From Verrucomicrobia bacterium LP2A (GTDB taxonomy: Bacteria > Verrucomicrobiota > Verrucomicrobiia > Methylacidiphilales > Methylacidiphilaceae), in the NCBI GenBank assembly GCA_000526255.1, contig JAFS01000001.1:558001-622000 (forward strand): a DNA stretch of 64,000 nucleotides. Direction: 5' to 3'. Positions 19,963-29,144 of this stretch are shown in pieces. Position 1 is the first letter of the stretch. Every line of letters starts with the position of its first letter. The notes under the pieces are model-generated. The model had not been told where the DNA came from. It searched no databases and saw only the letters and a program-made list of their open reading frames with translations. Both the position numbers and the translations under genes were made by a program.

Positions 19963-21568
19963 CGTCGGCCGAACAGTTCTGCCGACGGTTCGCGTGCCGG
20001 GATTGCGCCGGCAATGCGCAGGTTGCGCCCAATGCCCGCGTTTCCGGGAGCAAAGGCGCGGGCGGCTCTCGCAAGCCTCCCGACCGGGCATGCGCTGCAT
20101 GCGCCGCTTTGAGCCTCCTCCGAACCTCCGACCAGAACGACCACACATGCTTCGCCCGATTCCTCGCGGGTAGGGCAAAGGTGAGGTGGCCTCCATTGCG
20201 GGCCGGTGCGACGGCCTCCCGCACGGTCGGACGCTCGGAGAGGCCCAAGCCTCTCCTGGCCACGGCATAGGCCGCGCCCTGGTGAGAGCTGATGCCGTGA
20301 CGACGCGCGTGGTTCACCGCGCCAATCACGGAAGTATAGGCCGGATCGACTTCGATCCCCTCGACTCCGGCTCGAAAACAGGCCGCCTTGAGCAGGGAAA
20401 TGGTCTTGGAGTAGCAAAACGACGAGATCTTCCTAGCGGCGGATGGACTCGCCACCTCAAGCTCAGCCCTCCTTTTCTTGAGATCCAGCCGCTCAAGGAC
20501 CAGGGGAAGACCACGCTCCCGTGCCATCTCCACAATCATCCTCGCCGCGTCGCCGATGATCGCCTTGGCTTGATCTTCGGTCTTGCCGTAGAGGTTGAGA
20601 TCCACCCGAAGGGCCCGCCGCAGGTTGCCGAACCGGTCCGTCTCCGCCACGGCCAGATGGTCGTGGTTGATGTCGATCCCAACCGCTCCCGCCAGACGGC
20701 TCGTCGCAATGGGAACCGGCTTGGCCAGGACGCTCGCGAAGACCCGCCAGCCCTTCCGGTCCCTGACAAAGCGGTAGCTCACAGCCACTCCCTCCCGCTT
20801 CCGGACAGGCTTGCCCGTCTTGGTTTGCGAGAAGACAACCCGGCTCGCGGCGAGCGCCTGAAGGATCTCCTCCTGGCCATAGGCGAATCGCACGGCGGGA
20901 ATGACCAGAAGCTTGCCATCCGAGGCCAGCGCATCGGGAAGACGCAGACGTAGGGTCAGGCTGCGGTCTTCCTCGACCGAAGCCCGGCAGGACTGGTTGC
21001 CCGCGGTCTCGTCCTTCGAGCCGATCACGAAGAACTGGCCGCTCCGCGCCGCCTGCCACTCCTCTTTCCACTCCTCATGGCTGGCGTAGCCGTTCTCCTC
21101 CAGGGCAAACTGCTTGCGGAAAAGGCGGCGGGAGCCGAAGCAGAGGCGGACGCGCCCCGAGTCCCGGTCGGTGATGAGGGCCGCGAGCCTGGCGCGAAGG
21201 CTTCCAAGCCGCCGCTTCTTCTGGTGCAGCTTCTCCGAGCCTGGCTCCCTCGCCGAGAGGATGCCGATGACCCTTTCGGCTCTCTGGATGCGGGACTCGG
21301 CCTCGGCGATCAACTCCGGAAGCCGCTCCCGGATCGAGGCGATCTTGCCCTCGAGGCCCACGCGAATCGCGTTGAACTGCCGGGCGGTGATCCCGAAGCG
21401 CCTCAGGAACTCGCACTTGAGATCGCCCATCGGAATCCCCACTCGCATCCTGGCAAAGAGTGCCCGCTCGGCTTGCCCGTAGAGATCCGCATAGGCGTCC
21501 AGAGCCGCGACCTGCCCCTCCGTCAGCCTCAAGCGCGTCTGGTAGGTGAAGAGCGCAGGGTCACTCAT
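19940..21568 (-). CDS. tnpB: TnpB-type RuvC-like protein, variant catalytic site
   Basis: A TnpB-related protein of 542 residues from the ATG at 21568, which overlaps the tnpA stop by 8 bp. (A longer frame begins at 21619; residue numbers below count from there.) RuvC-I is GIDINHDHLAV with Asp316, RuvC-II is LVLERLD with Glu376. Where standard TnpB has a CxxC zinc ribbon and then DRDVNAA, this protein reads DPAYTSVIG and, 18 residues later, SSHQGAAYAVARR; the third aspartate is replaced by His446 and no paired cysteines are present. TnpB proteins are RNA-guided nucleases that help retain the element; whether this subgroup cuts DNA is unknown. The 75-residue C-terminal tail is low-complexity. 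Confidence 0.85.
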   Translation of the reverse strand: MSDPALFTYQTRLRLTEGQVAALDAYADLYGQAERALFARMRVGIPMGDLKCEFLRRFGITARQFNAIRVGLEGKIASIRERLPELIAEAESRIQRAERVIGILSAREPGSEKLHQKKRRLGSLRARLAALITDRDSGRVRLCFGSRRLFRKQFALEENGYASHEEWKEEWQAARSGQFFVIGSKDETAGNQSCRASVEEDRSLTLRLRLPDALASDGKLLVIPAVRFAYGQEEILQALAASRVVFSQTKTGKPVRKREGVAVSYRFVRDRKGWRVFASVLAKPVPIATSRLAGAVGIDINHDHLAVAETDRFGNLRRALRVDLNLYGKTEDQAKAIIGDAARMIVEMARERGLPLVLERLDLKKRRAELEVASPSAARKISSFCYSKTISLLKAACFRAGVEGIEVDPAYTSVIGAVNHARRHGISSHQGAAYAVARRGLGLSERPTVREAVAPARNGGHLTFALPARNRAKHVWSFWSEVRRRLKAAHAAHARSGGLREPPAPLLPETRALGATCALPAQSRHANRRQNCSADVIDDLPW

Positions 21569-22121
21569 GAAGAGCCTCCAGCACCTTCCTCGCCCGGTTC
21601 CTGGAGGACCGCTTGCCATAGAGCCTCGCGCACATCGACTCGATGACCTCGTGCAGATCGCGGACGATGTCGTCGGTCATCTCCTCGGGATCGACAACCA
21701 GCAGGGATCTGCCATGCGCAGCCAAGGCCGCCTCCACATGCTCGAATCCAAAGCGCATCAGCCGGTCCCGATGCTCGACCAGAATGACGCCGACCTTCGG
21801 ATCGCGCAAGAGCCGCAAGAGCCCCTTGCGCTGGCCGTTCATCCCAGAGCCGACCTCCCTGACCGCATCGACGATCGGCAACCGCTTGGCGAGCGCCCAC
21901 TCCGTCAGCCGCGCCAACTGCCTGTCCAGATCCGTCTTCTGGTCGGCGCTGGAGACGCGCGTATAGAGGGCAACACCGCCGGGCTGCCTCTCCTCCGCAT
22001 GCACGATCACCGTCCCGGTCGGCAACTGCTCGACCGGCACCGGCATCTTCCCGTCCTTCCCCATCCGCCAAGCCGTCTTGGAGCCAATCCCCTGCCGCCT
22101 TGCCCAGACGCTCAGCTTCAT
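21561..22121 (-). CDS. tnpA: IS607-family serine recombinase TnpA
   Basis: A 186-residue transposase with a short N-terminal MerR-like helix-turn-helix (WARRQGIGSKTAWRMGKDGK) and a small serine recombinase domain. ALYTRVSSADQ carries Arg55 and the nucleophile serine at 57 or 58; VILVEHRDRLMRFG is the second conserved block. It moves the element through a serine-linked intermediate with little target specificity. The gene looks intact. Confidence 0.93.
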   Translation of the reverse strand: MKLSVWARRQGIGSKTAWRMGKDGKMPVPVEQLPTGTVIVHAEERQPGGVALYTRVSSADQKTDLDRQLARLTEWALAKRLPIVDAVREVGSGMNGQRKGLLRLLRDPKVGVILVEHRDRLMRFGFEHVEAALAAHGRSLLVVDPEEMTDDIVRDLHEVIESMCARLYGKRSSRNRARKVLEALHE

Positions 22122-22171
22122 GGGAAAAGAATGCCATGCAACGTGAGTTATGTCTATTGATTAGTCAACTG

Positions 22172-22191
22172 TTGGCAACCCCGCTTGCCAA
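22172..22191 (-). terminator. Small hairpin downstream of glgP
   Basis: A perfect 7-bp stem (22172-22178 with 22185-22191) around a 6-base loop, 16 bp after the glgP stop. It lacks a T run on the minus strand. It may end glgP transcription or belong to the IS607 end. Confidence 0.3.
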
Positions 22192-22206
22192 GAAGCGAGC
22201 GCCCTC

Positions 22207-24663
22207 TTAAGGGGCAACCGGGGTGAGCCGCCAGATTCCGTCCGCATACTCCCGGATCGAGCGGTCGCTCGAAAACCGCCCGACCGAAGCGGTGTTCTCC
22301 AGGACCATGGGAAGCCAGCGGGACTTGTCCCGGTAGGCTTGTTCGGCTTGGCGATGGGCGGCCAGGTAGGCCGCGAAGTCGGCCAGCACGAGGAAGGGGT
22401 CTCCCCCTTCCAAGAGGCTGGATCGGAGCGGGGCGAGCACCGAGGCGGGCTCCCCCGGGGTCAGGTCGCCTGAGCCGATCCAGTCGAGAATCGCCCGGAT
22501 CTCCGGATCGGTCTCGTAAATCTCCCACGGGTTATAGCCGGATTGGATCCGATCGGTCACCTCTTGGGCCGTCAGGCCGAAGATGAAGATGTTCTCCGGG
22601 CCGACCGCTTCTCGGATCTCGACGTTGGCTCCATCCAAGGTGCCGATCGTGACCGCCCCGTTGAGGGCCAGCTTCATGTTGCCCGTGCCCGAGGCCTCCT
22701 TGCCGGCGGTCGAGATCTGTTCCGAGAGGTCGGCGGCGGGAATGATGCGCGAGGCTCGGGAGACACCATAGTTCGGGACGAAGGCGACTTGCAGCTTCCC
22801 GAAGGCCTGGGGATCACCGTTGATCCGGGAAGCAACCGCGTTGATCGCCTTGATGATGCACTTGGCCAGGTCGTATCCCGGTGCTGCCTTCCCGCCGAAG
22901 AGGAAGAGCCTGGGCAGGAACTCCTCCTGGGGGTTCTCGAGGATCCTCCGGTAGAGCCAGAGGATATGGAGGAGGTTCAGATGCTGGCGCTTGTATTCAT
23001 GGATGCGCTTGATCTGCACATCGATGAGCGCATCCGGGTCGGCGCTGATGCCGCACCACTCCCGCAGGCAGTCCGCGAGCCTGACCTTGTTCGTCCGCTT
23101 GATCGCGGCATACCGCTCCCGGAAGGAGTCGTCGCCAAAGAACTTCCGAAGCTCCTCGAGGCGTGAAAGGTCGGTGACCCAGCCATCGCCCAGAGCCTCG
23201 GTCAAGAGAGAGGCGAGCTGCGGATTGGCTCCCAGGAGCCAGACCCGGGGGGTGATGCCGTTGGTCACGTTCCGGAACTTCCCGGGAAAGAGAGCCGCGA
23301 AATCAGGGAAGAGGCGGCTCTGGAGGAGCTCTGAGTGGAGGGCCGAGACGCCGTTGACCGAAAAGCTCCCGACCACGGCCAGATGGGCCATGCGGACCGC
23401 CTTGGTCTGGTTCTCCTCGATCAGCGAGATGGCCCGGCGCCGGGCCTGGGCCGCCTCGTCGATCGCCGGAACCGTTTCGAGGAGCCGCCGATTGATTTCG
23501 TAGAGGATCTCGAGATGGCGGGGAAGCACTCGGTGGAAGAGCGGGATCGACCAGGCTTCGAGCGCTTCCGGGAGGAGGGTGTGGTTGGTGTAGGCGAAGA
23601 TCCGGGTGACCCAGGCCCATGCCGCGTCCCACTCCATCCGCCGCTCGTCGATCAAGATCCGCATCAGCTCGACGATCGCGATGGCCGGATGGGTGTCGTT
23701 CAGATGGATGACGACCTTTTCCGGAAAGAGCTCCCAGTCGTGATGCTCCGCCTCGAAGCGGCGAAGGATGTCCCGAAGGGAGCAGGCGACGAAGAAGTAT
23801 TGCTGGACCAGGCGCAGCTCCTTGCCGCTCTCGGTCTTGTCGTTGGGATAGAGGACCTTCGTGATGGATTCACAGAAGCTCTTTTCTCCGACCGCCTCGA
23901 AGTAGCCTCCCCGGTTGAATGCGTCGAGGTCGAACTCTCGAGTCGACTTGGCGCTCCAGAGGCGGAGCAGGTTGACCGTTTTGCCCCCGAAGCCCGCGAT
24001 CGGGATGTCGAAGGGAAGGCCGAGGACGTCGCGGCAGCCGGTCCAGCAGCAGCCGCCCTCACGGTGGTCGATTCTTCCGTAGAGATGGACCGTCTGGGAG
24101 ATCTCGGGATGGAGGATCTCCCAGGGGCTTCCGAACCGGTGCCAATCATCCGGGCGTTCGATCTGGTATCCCCGGGAAAAATCCTGCTGAAAGAGGCCGA
24201 ACTCGTAATGGATCCCGTAGCCGATGGCCGGCAGCCGCAAGGTAGCCAGCGACTCGAGAAAGCAGGCGGCGAGCCGGCCCAAGCCCCCGTTTCCGAGACC
24301 CATCTCCCCTTCTTCCTGGCAGATCTCCTCCAGATCGACGTCGATCTGCCGCAGCGCCTCGGCGGTGAGATCCCAGAGGCCAAGGTTGAGAAGGTTCTGG
24401 CGCAGCAGGCGGCCCAGGAAGTATTCGAGGGAGAGGTAGTAGAGCCGACGAACGCCGCTGTTCTTATGCTCCTCCTGCGTCGCGAGCAGGCGCTCGACCA
24501 GGAAATCCCGCGTCATGAGCGAGGTGGCGAGCCACCAGTCCCGCGGTGTCGCGCTCTTTGGGACGCGAGCCAGACTGAAGCGGAGGTGGGCGCCGATGCA
24601 TTCCCGGATCGCACCCGGCGTGGCTTCCTTGGTAAAACGAAACGATCCGAGAAAGGCGTTCAT
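22207..24663 (-). CDS. glgP: Glycogen/maltodextrin phosphorylase
   Basis: Releases glucose 1-phosphate from alpha-1,4-glucans using pyridoxal phosphate. The 818-residue form from the ATG at 24663 has the family's length. Motifs include YYLSLEYFLGR near the N-terminus, GLGNGGLGRLAACF, and the PLP site EASGTGNMKLALNG followed by VTIGTLDGANVEI. A 50-residue upstream extension to 24813 is possible but has no resemblance to the family. A GGAG lies 12 bases before the chosen ATG. Its 3' end faces the IS607 element. Confidence 0.95.
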   Translation of the reverse strand: MNAFLGSFRFTKEATPGAIRECIGAHLRFSLARVPKSATPRDWWLATSLMTRDFLVERLLATQEEHKNSGVRRLYYLSLEYFLGRLLRQNLLNLGLWDLTAEALRQIDVDLEEICQEEGEMGLGNGGLGRLAACFLESLATLRLPAIGYGIHYEFGLFQQDFSRGYQIERPDDWHRFGSPWEILHPEISQTVHLYGRIDHREGGCCWTGCRDVLGLPFDIPIAGFGGKTVNLLRLWSAKSTREFDLDAFNRGGYFEAVGEKSFCESITKVLYPNDKTESGKELRLVQQYFFVACSLRDILRRFEAEHHDWELFPEKVVIHLNDTHPAIAIVELMRILIDERRMEWDAAWAWVTRIFAYTNHTLLPEALEAWSIPLFHRVLPRHLEILYEINRRLLETVPAIDEAAQARRRAISLIEENQTKAVRMAHLAVVGSFSVNGVSALHSELLQSRLFPDFAALFPGKFRNVTNGITPRVWLLGANPQLASLLTEALGDGWVTDLSRLEELRKFFGDDSFRERYAAIKRTNKVRLADCLREWCGISADPDALIDVQIKRIHEYKRQHLNLLHILWLYRRILENPQEEFLPRLFLFGGKAAPGYDLAKCIIKAINAVASRINGDPQAFGKLQVAFVPNYGVSRASRIIPAADLSEQISTAGKEASGTGNMKLALNGAVTIGTLDGANVEIREAVGPENIFIFGLTAQEVTDRIQSGYNPWEIYETDPEIRAILDWIGSGDLTPGEPASVLAPLRSSLLEGGDPFLVLADFAAYLAAHRQAEQAYRDKSRWLPMVLENTASVGRFSSDRSIREYADGIWRLTPVAP

Positions 24664-25051
24664 GGAATCAGGAATCTCCGGTGAGGGGGTCGGGCGGTCA
24701 AGCCCCAATCCATGGCTGCTCACCCGACTCCTTTGAATCTCGTTTGCCCTCTTCGCCGGATCGGCCCCGCTTCGGGGAGCTCCATGATCTTGGGAAGACG
24801 TAGCAGGACTCATGCCAGAATGCGCACCAGCAAAGCCTCTGCTTGCCTTCCTTCACGGCCCCCGCAGTAACCCGCCTCGGGCCGTTTGACGGCTCCGCGA
24901 ACGACGACGAACCTCCGACTCCCGACGCGTACCAAGCGTTCCTCCATCGCTGGTCAGCGGCACTCCTCCCGCGAAGAGACCGCCGGATCCCGAGAAGCCC
25001 CGAGAAAGGATTGACGGAGGCTCTCTTCCGCGCCAACCTTTGTGTTGCTTT
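24664..25051. other. Intergenic region between divergent glgP and tRNA-Leu
   Basis: About 390 bp holding the upstream regions of glgP (minus) and tRNA-Leu (plus). I see no convincing gene. Open frames here are continuous with glgP but lack family resemblance. No clear promoter pair was found by eye. Confidence 0.5.
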
Positions 25052-25135
25052 GCGCTCGTGGCGGAACGGCAGACGCGCTAGATTCAGGTTCTAGTGGGGC
25101 AACCCGTGGAGGTTCAAATCCTCTCGAGCGCACCA
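25052..25135 (+). tRNA. tRNA-Leu (anticodon CAG)
   Basis: The acceptor arm gcgctcg (25052-25058) pairs with cgagcgc (25125-25131), followed by discriminator A and an encoded CCA. The anticodon stem ctaga/tctag encloses loop TTCAGGT with anticodon CAG (leucine, CUG codons). The T arm contains GGTTCAAATCC. The long variable arm tggggcaacccgt confirms a class II tRNA such as leucine. 84 nt. Confidence 0.96.
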
Positions 25136-25204
25136 GAGCAAAGAATCCGCCGGATCGGCTTCTTCGTTACCAGAAGAGAAGAGCATCTTCCTTTGGAATC
25201 CTGC

Positions 25205-25798
25205 ATGCGAAGACCCGGAAGGCGGCCCGATTTGCCTGGTCGAAGAAGGCAACTTGCGAAGCGAGCCGTTTTTATCCTATTGGTCGCATGTGGCGTCCTT
25301 GCAGCAGGGACGCCCGGAGCCATGGCTCTTAGAGCGGTTTGGCAACCATTCGAACACCCTTCGGTGGGCAACGAGGGTTCCGGTGCCCACAGCGAGGTCA
25401 AAGGGATGGCAATTTATACGACCCCTCCCGCCAAGCCTTACATGATCCTCGGGTTGATTGGCGCCCGCAGCGGTGCTTTCGGCTCGCCGAGAACGCGAGC
25501 CGTAGCTCTAGCCAAAAAAGTCGGCGCGGATGCGTTGATCTTGCTCAGCTCGGATCAATTCACAACGGGAGCAACCGAGAACTTGTTCAGAACAGAGGAG
25601 CGGGACACTTCGGGCAACAGCAACTACGACGCCTTTGGAGGGAATGCCTCTTCCCGGGTACGCTATAGCGGCGGCGCTTACTACGCGGCGATCCAGTGGT
25701 CCCGTGCCGCGCCACATCCCGCGTCGAAGGGCACTGCCGGAGAGCGGGACTCGGAGCGCGTGGATCGCGCACTCCCCGCGCAAGCCCCATCTCCCTAG
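25205..25798 (+). CDS. Exported protein of unknown function
   Basis: From the ATG at 25205 the product is 197 residues, with a basic N-terminus, a hydrophobic stretch (RAVFILLVACGVLAAGTPG) and a probable cleavage after AMA. The mature part contains PYMILGLIGARSGAF and AVALAKKVGADALILLSSD, a strand-helix-strand pattern resembling the small YbjQ/DUF4156-type exported domains; that match is only by eye. The last 50 residues are Ser/Ala-rich. An upstream extension would run into the tRNA and is rejected. Confidence 0.6.
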   Translation: MRRPGRRPDLPGRRRQLAKRAVFILLVACGVLAAGTPGAMALRAVWQPFEHPSVGNEGSGAHSEVKGMAIYTTPPAKPYMILGLIGARSGAFGSPRTRAVALAKKVGADALILLSSDQFTTGATENLFRTEERDTSGNSNYDAFGGNASSRVRYSGGAYYAAIQWSRAAPHPASKGTAGERDSERVDRALPAQAPSP

Positions 25799-26061
25799 GC
25801 GATTGGGGACTCGCTTTCTTTTGGCTCGTTCCCGGACCCGACGGCCTGCCGGCTCTGCGAAGGCCGGGTTCCCACCTCTTCATCGTTTTGCTGTCTTCGG
25901 CAGCGGCGATTTCGGAACCGACAAGCCGAGGGAAGATGCGGGCGCCCATGCCATGCAACGCGGAGGGGCGTGCCTGTCATTACAGGGCATCCCAGGATGA
26001 GCGACTGGGGAGTTCCCCGATGGCGGGAAGATCGACCGTTACCCACAATGAGAGGCAGCTC

Positions 26062-28191
26062 ATGAATCGATTGCTGAGGCTGACCGGGATGTGCTGGCGA
26101 AGCGGCGGGACAAATCGCACCCTGCGGGTGGCGGAAGCGGGTCCCGGGGATGAGGGGCGGGGGATGTGCCGCCTGGCGAAGGAGGATATGGACTCCTTGA
26201 ACCTTCGTTCGGGAGAGATCGTGGCGATCGAAGGGAAAAGGAAAACGGTTGGAATCGCTACCGTAAAAAAGGCGGACGAAGACACAAGGCCAGGAACCGT
26301 GCTGCTCGATCCGATCCTCCGAGGGAACGCCGGAATCGGATTGGGGGAAAAGGTCTCCCTTTCCCAGACCCAAGCCATTCCAGCTCGACGGGTGATTCTC
26401 GCCTCGCTCTCCTCGGCTTGGGCTCCCCTCAAGGAGCGGGAGAGGAAGGAGATCTTGTGTCGGATGGAAGGGCGGCCCCTGGTGGTAGGGGATCGCGTGC
26501 GGATCGTCGCTTCCGGAAAGATGACGGATTGCCTCGTTTCGCTGACCGAACCCGACGGGCCGGTGGTGGTCGCGGCATCGACCGAGTTGCGCATCGATCG
26601 ATGGAGCAGTGGGGAGTCTGGCGCCCGCGCAATCGGCTATGAAGATGTCGGTGGTCTCCATCGTGAGATGCAGCGGGTCCGGGAGATGGTCGAGCTGCCG
26701 CTCCGTCACCCGGAGCTCTTCGAGCGCTTCGGGATCGGTGCGCCCAAGGGAGTGCTGCTCCATGGACCGCCGGGCTCGGGGAAGACCCTGATCGCCCGGG
26801 TGGTCGCAAGCAAGACGGAGGCGAGCTTCTTCCCGGTCAGCGGCCCGGAGATCCTCGACAAGCATTACGGGGAGGCCGAGGCCCGACTGCGACGGATCTT
26901 CGAGGAGGCGGAGAAGAAGGCACCCAGCATCATCTTCTTCGATGAGATCGACGCGCTCGCCCCGAAGCGCGAGGCGGTCGTCGGCGAGATGGAAAAGCGG
27001 GTCGTCGGTCAGCTCCTCTCCCTGATGGATGGCCTTCGGACGCGGGGCCAAGTGGTCGTGCTCGGGGCGACCAACCTGCCCAACCTGCTCGATCCGGCGC
27101 TTCGGCGGCCGGGCCGCTTCGATCGGGAGATCACGATCGGCATTCCCGACCGGCAGGGAAGAGTGGAAATCCTTCAGATTCATAGCCGCCGGATGCCACT
27201 GGCCGAAGACGTGGACCTCGAGGAGCTTGCGGAGCGCACTCATGGCTACCTGGGAGCCGATCTTGAGCTCCTCTGCCGAGAGGCGGCAATCGCTTCGCTC
27301 CGGGAGTTCCTTACCCACGGCTCCCCGGAGGGAGAAGCCGGGGCTCGCGGGAACGGCCGTCGGGATCCGGAAGTCGCGCGGATCCATTTCCGAGAGGCCC
27401 TCCGCCAAGTCGAGCCCTCCGCGCTGCGGGAGGTCATGGCCGAGGTGCCCGACGTCCATTGGACGGACATCGGAGGCCTCGAGGAAGCCAAACGAGAGCT
27501 GCGGGAGGCGCTCGAATGGCCGCTCCGCCATGCGCAGCTTTTCCACCATGCCGGGGCGAGGCCCGCCAAGGGGATCCTGCTGCACGGACCGCCCGGCACC
27601 GGGAAGACCCTGCTGGCCAAGGCGGCTGCGACGGAGAGCAACGCCAACTTCATTGGCGTCAAGGGACCCGCGCTCATATCGAAGTGGGTCGGCGAATCGG
27701 AGCGGGGCGTCCGGGAGATCTTCCGCCGGGCTCGTGGCGCCGCGCCTTGCGTCGTCTTCCTCGACGAGATCGACGCGCTTGCGCCGGCCCGCGGGTCGGG
27801 CGGGGACAGCCGGGTGATGGAACGGGTGGTGGGGGCGCTCCTGACCGAGATCGACGGGATGGAGGAGCTGCACGGGGTCGTGGTGCTCGGGGCGACCAAC
27901 CGGATCGATATCATCGACCCGGCCATTCTGCGACCGGGACGCTTCGACCTGATCATCCCCCTCGTGCTCCCGGACGTGCGGGAACGGCAGGAGATCCTTC
28001 GCGTCCACCTGCGCGGCAAGCCGGTTGCTCCCGACATCGACTTGGGATCCCTGGCGGCGCGGACCGAAGGATGCTCGGGTGCCCAGATCGAAGCGGTCTG
28101 CCGAAAGGGAACGATGATCGCCATCCGGGAATACCTGGAGGAGAGCAAAAAACGGAAGCGGAGGATCCCACTTTCCGCCGCTACCGGCTGA
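26062..28191 (+). CDS. CDC48/VAT-type AAA ATPase with two AAA domains
   Basis: About 709 residues from the ATG at 26062. The N-terminal region (TLRVAEAGPGDEGRGMCRLAKEDM at its start) matches the CDC48 double-psi barrel N-domain. D1 has GPPGSGKT, FFDEIDAL and RRPGRFDRE; D2 has [16 protein letters not shown] and LRPGRFD, with the pore-loop neighbourhood SKWVGESE. CDC48/VAT hexamers unfold proteins for proteasomes in archaea and eukaryotes; in bacteria they are sporadic and their partners are mostly unknown. Both Walker B glutamates are intact. The basic C-terminal tail KKRKRRIPL lacks the HbYX proteasome-docking motif. The upstream in-frame leader looks non-coding. Confidence 0.9.
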   Translation: MNRLLRLTGMCWRSGGTNRTLRVAEAGPGDEGRGMCRLAKEDMDSLNLRSGEIVAIEGKRKTVGIATVKKADEDTRPGTVLLDPILRGNAGIGLGEKVSLSQTQAIPARRVILASLSSAWAPLKERERKEILCRMEGRPLVVGDRVRIVASGKMTDCLVSLTEPDGPVVVAASTELRIDRWSSGESGARAIGYEDVGGLHREMQRVREMVELPLRHPELFERFGIGAPKGVLLHGPPGSGKTLIARVVASKTEASFFPVSGPEILDKHYGEAEARLRRIFEEAEKKAPSIIFFDEIDALAPKREAVVGEMEKRVVGQLLSLMDGLRTRGQVVVLGATNLPNLLDPALRRPGRFDREITIGIPDRQGRVEILQIHSRRMPLAEDVDLEELAERTHGYLGADLELLCREAAIASLREFLTHGSPEGEAGARGNGRRDPEVARIHFREALRQVEPSALREVMAEVPDVHWTDIGGLEEAKRELREALEWPLRHAQLFHHAGARPAKGILLHGPPGTGKTLLAKAAATESNANFIGVKGPALISKWVGESERGVREIFRRARGAAPCVVFLDEIDALAPARGSGGDSRVMERVVGALLTEIDGMEELHGVVVLGATNRIDIIDPAILRPGRFDLIIPLVLPDVRERQEILRVHLRGKPVAPDIDLGSLAARTEGCSGAQIEAVCRKGTMIAIREYLEESKKRKRRIPLSAATG

Positions 28192-28445
28192 GGATGGCCC
28201 ACTTGGAGGAAGCGGTCCGCTGGGTAGCCCGAAGTCATTCCCTTGCTCCCTCTCCCGGGGAAGCACGAGCCTTTCCCCCTTCGCCTTGAAGGCGGGTCGG
28301 TCTCCTCGAGGAAGAGTGGTTCGCTGTCACTCGCACCTGCCGAGAAAATCGCCATCCTGCTGGATGAAATGAACAAAGCGGCACTTCCCGAGCGGGACGA
28401 AAGGCAGGCGGCGTGACGATACCGTCGTGGAGAAACGCCCTCTTC
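28192..28445. other. Intergenic region, no clear gene
   Basis: About 250 bp between the CDC48-type gene and the IS1380 derivative. A plus-strand frame ends in EKIAILLDEMNKAALPERDERQAA just before the element and could be a relic of a small gene, but it has no recognisable start or family. Confidence 0.4.
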
Positions 28446-28657
28446 GCCGCCATTTCTCACCAACGCGAGGTTTCGCGCAAGAAAGGAAGGCCCGTCGATT
28501 GCGAAGATGTTCGGCGGGGAAAGGTCGTCGTGAGCGGGGATAGAGCAAGATTTTTCCTCGATTTGGCTGAATGCGAGCTCTGTATAGACCAAAAGTCTGC
28601 TTTGGGAGCAAGGCTCCGCCCGATGGGAGGCTCTGCTGCAGGGGGAAGCGCTCTGGT
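28446..28657 (+). repeat. Dispersed repeat copy A (IS1380 3' end)
   Basis: About 210 bp closely similar to copy B (33756-33969) and, inverted, to copy C (38819-38981). It begins with the terminal repeat and ends near ctctggt. It corresponds to the terminal, transposase-3' segment of the IS1380-type element. Confidence 0.85.
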
Positions 28658-29144
28658 ATCAAACCCGAGCACCACCTCCTTGGGAGGCTGGGGATCCGAT
28701 TCAAGGGAGAGATCGACCAACAGCCGGTCGATCGCTTCGGCCGAGAAATCGATCTTGTGGTAGCGTTCGCTTCGACCTACCCGTTCCAGGCGGCCCAAGC
28801 GTACTCTTGCCCGCCAGATCCGCTTCCCGATCCCTTTTGCCGCTTTAGGAGAGCCACCAAAGGATCGGTACGCAGCTGCTCGTGGTCATTGAGATCCTCG
28901 TAGCCCAGCGCCATCCCGAAGATGCGCTGCGCTAGCATCTCCCGCACCCGATGCACAATGCGCCCCGCATGGCGTCGATCCCGGAAGCAACGCTCCAGCC
29001 GTCTTCACCAACCGATCTTCCGATCCGCTTCTCGTAAGAGGATCGCGCCCCCATCGCTCGAAACCCGACCTAGGGAAATCCCGCTTCCACCCGACGCGAA
29101 AAATGGGCTCTCAACCCAAAAGTCTCTTGGATCCACTCTGTCAT
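28457..29144 (-). pseudogene. IS1380-family transposase, N-terminal part, frameshifted and deleted
   Basis: Reading leftward from an ATG at 29144: MTEWIQETFGLRAHFSRRVE, then a frameshift into LGRVSSDGGAILLREADRK, then another into REMLAQRIFGMALGYEDLND, HEQLRTDPLVALL and PPKEVVLGFDT. These are the conserved N-terminal blocks of IS1380 transposases. After VLGFDT the frame jumps to RALPPAAEPP, the sequence that follows the C-terminal block in the other copy, so the middle (including the catalytic core) has been removed. Non-functional. Confidence 0.8.

Larger units (their letters stand above)
19918..22160 (-). mobile_element. IS607-family insertion sequence
   Basis: About 2.2 kb containing a serine-recombinase tnpA and a tnpB in the usual order, overlapping by 8 bp. 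IS607 elements have no inverted repeats and make no target duplications, so the ends are approximate. The left limit is where the efflux protein loses similarity, the right limit lies before the convergent glgP end. Only about 20 bp separate the tnpB stop from the efflux remnant, so any right-end guide RNA would overlap the tnpB 3' end. Confidence 0.8.

Noticed and set aside
25094-25204. Upstream extension of the exported-protein gene
   Set aside because: It begins inside tRNA-Leu; the internal ATG at 25205 gives a normal signal peptide.
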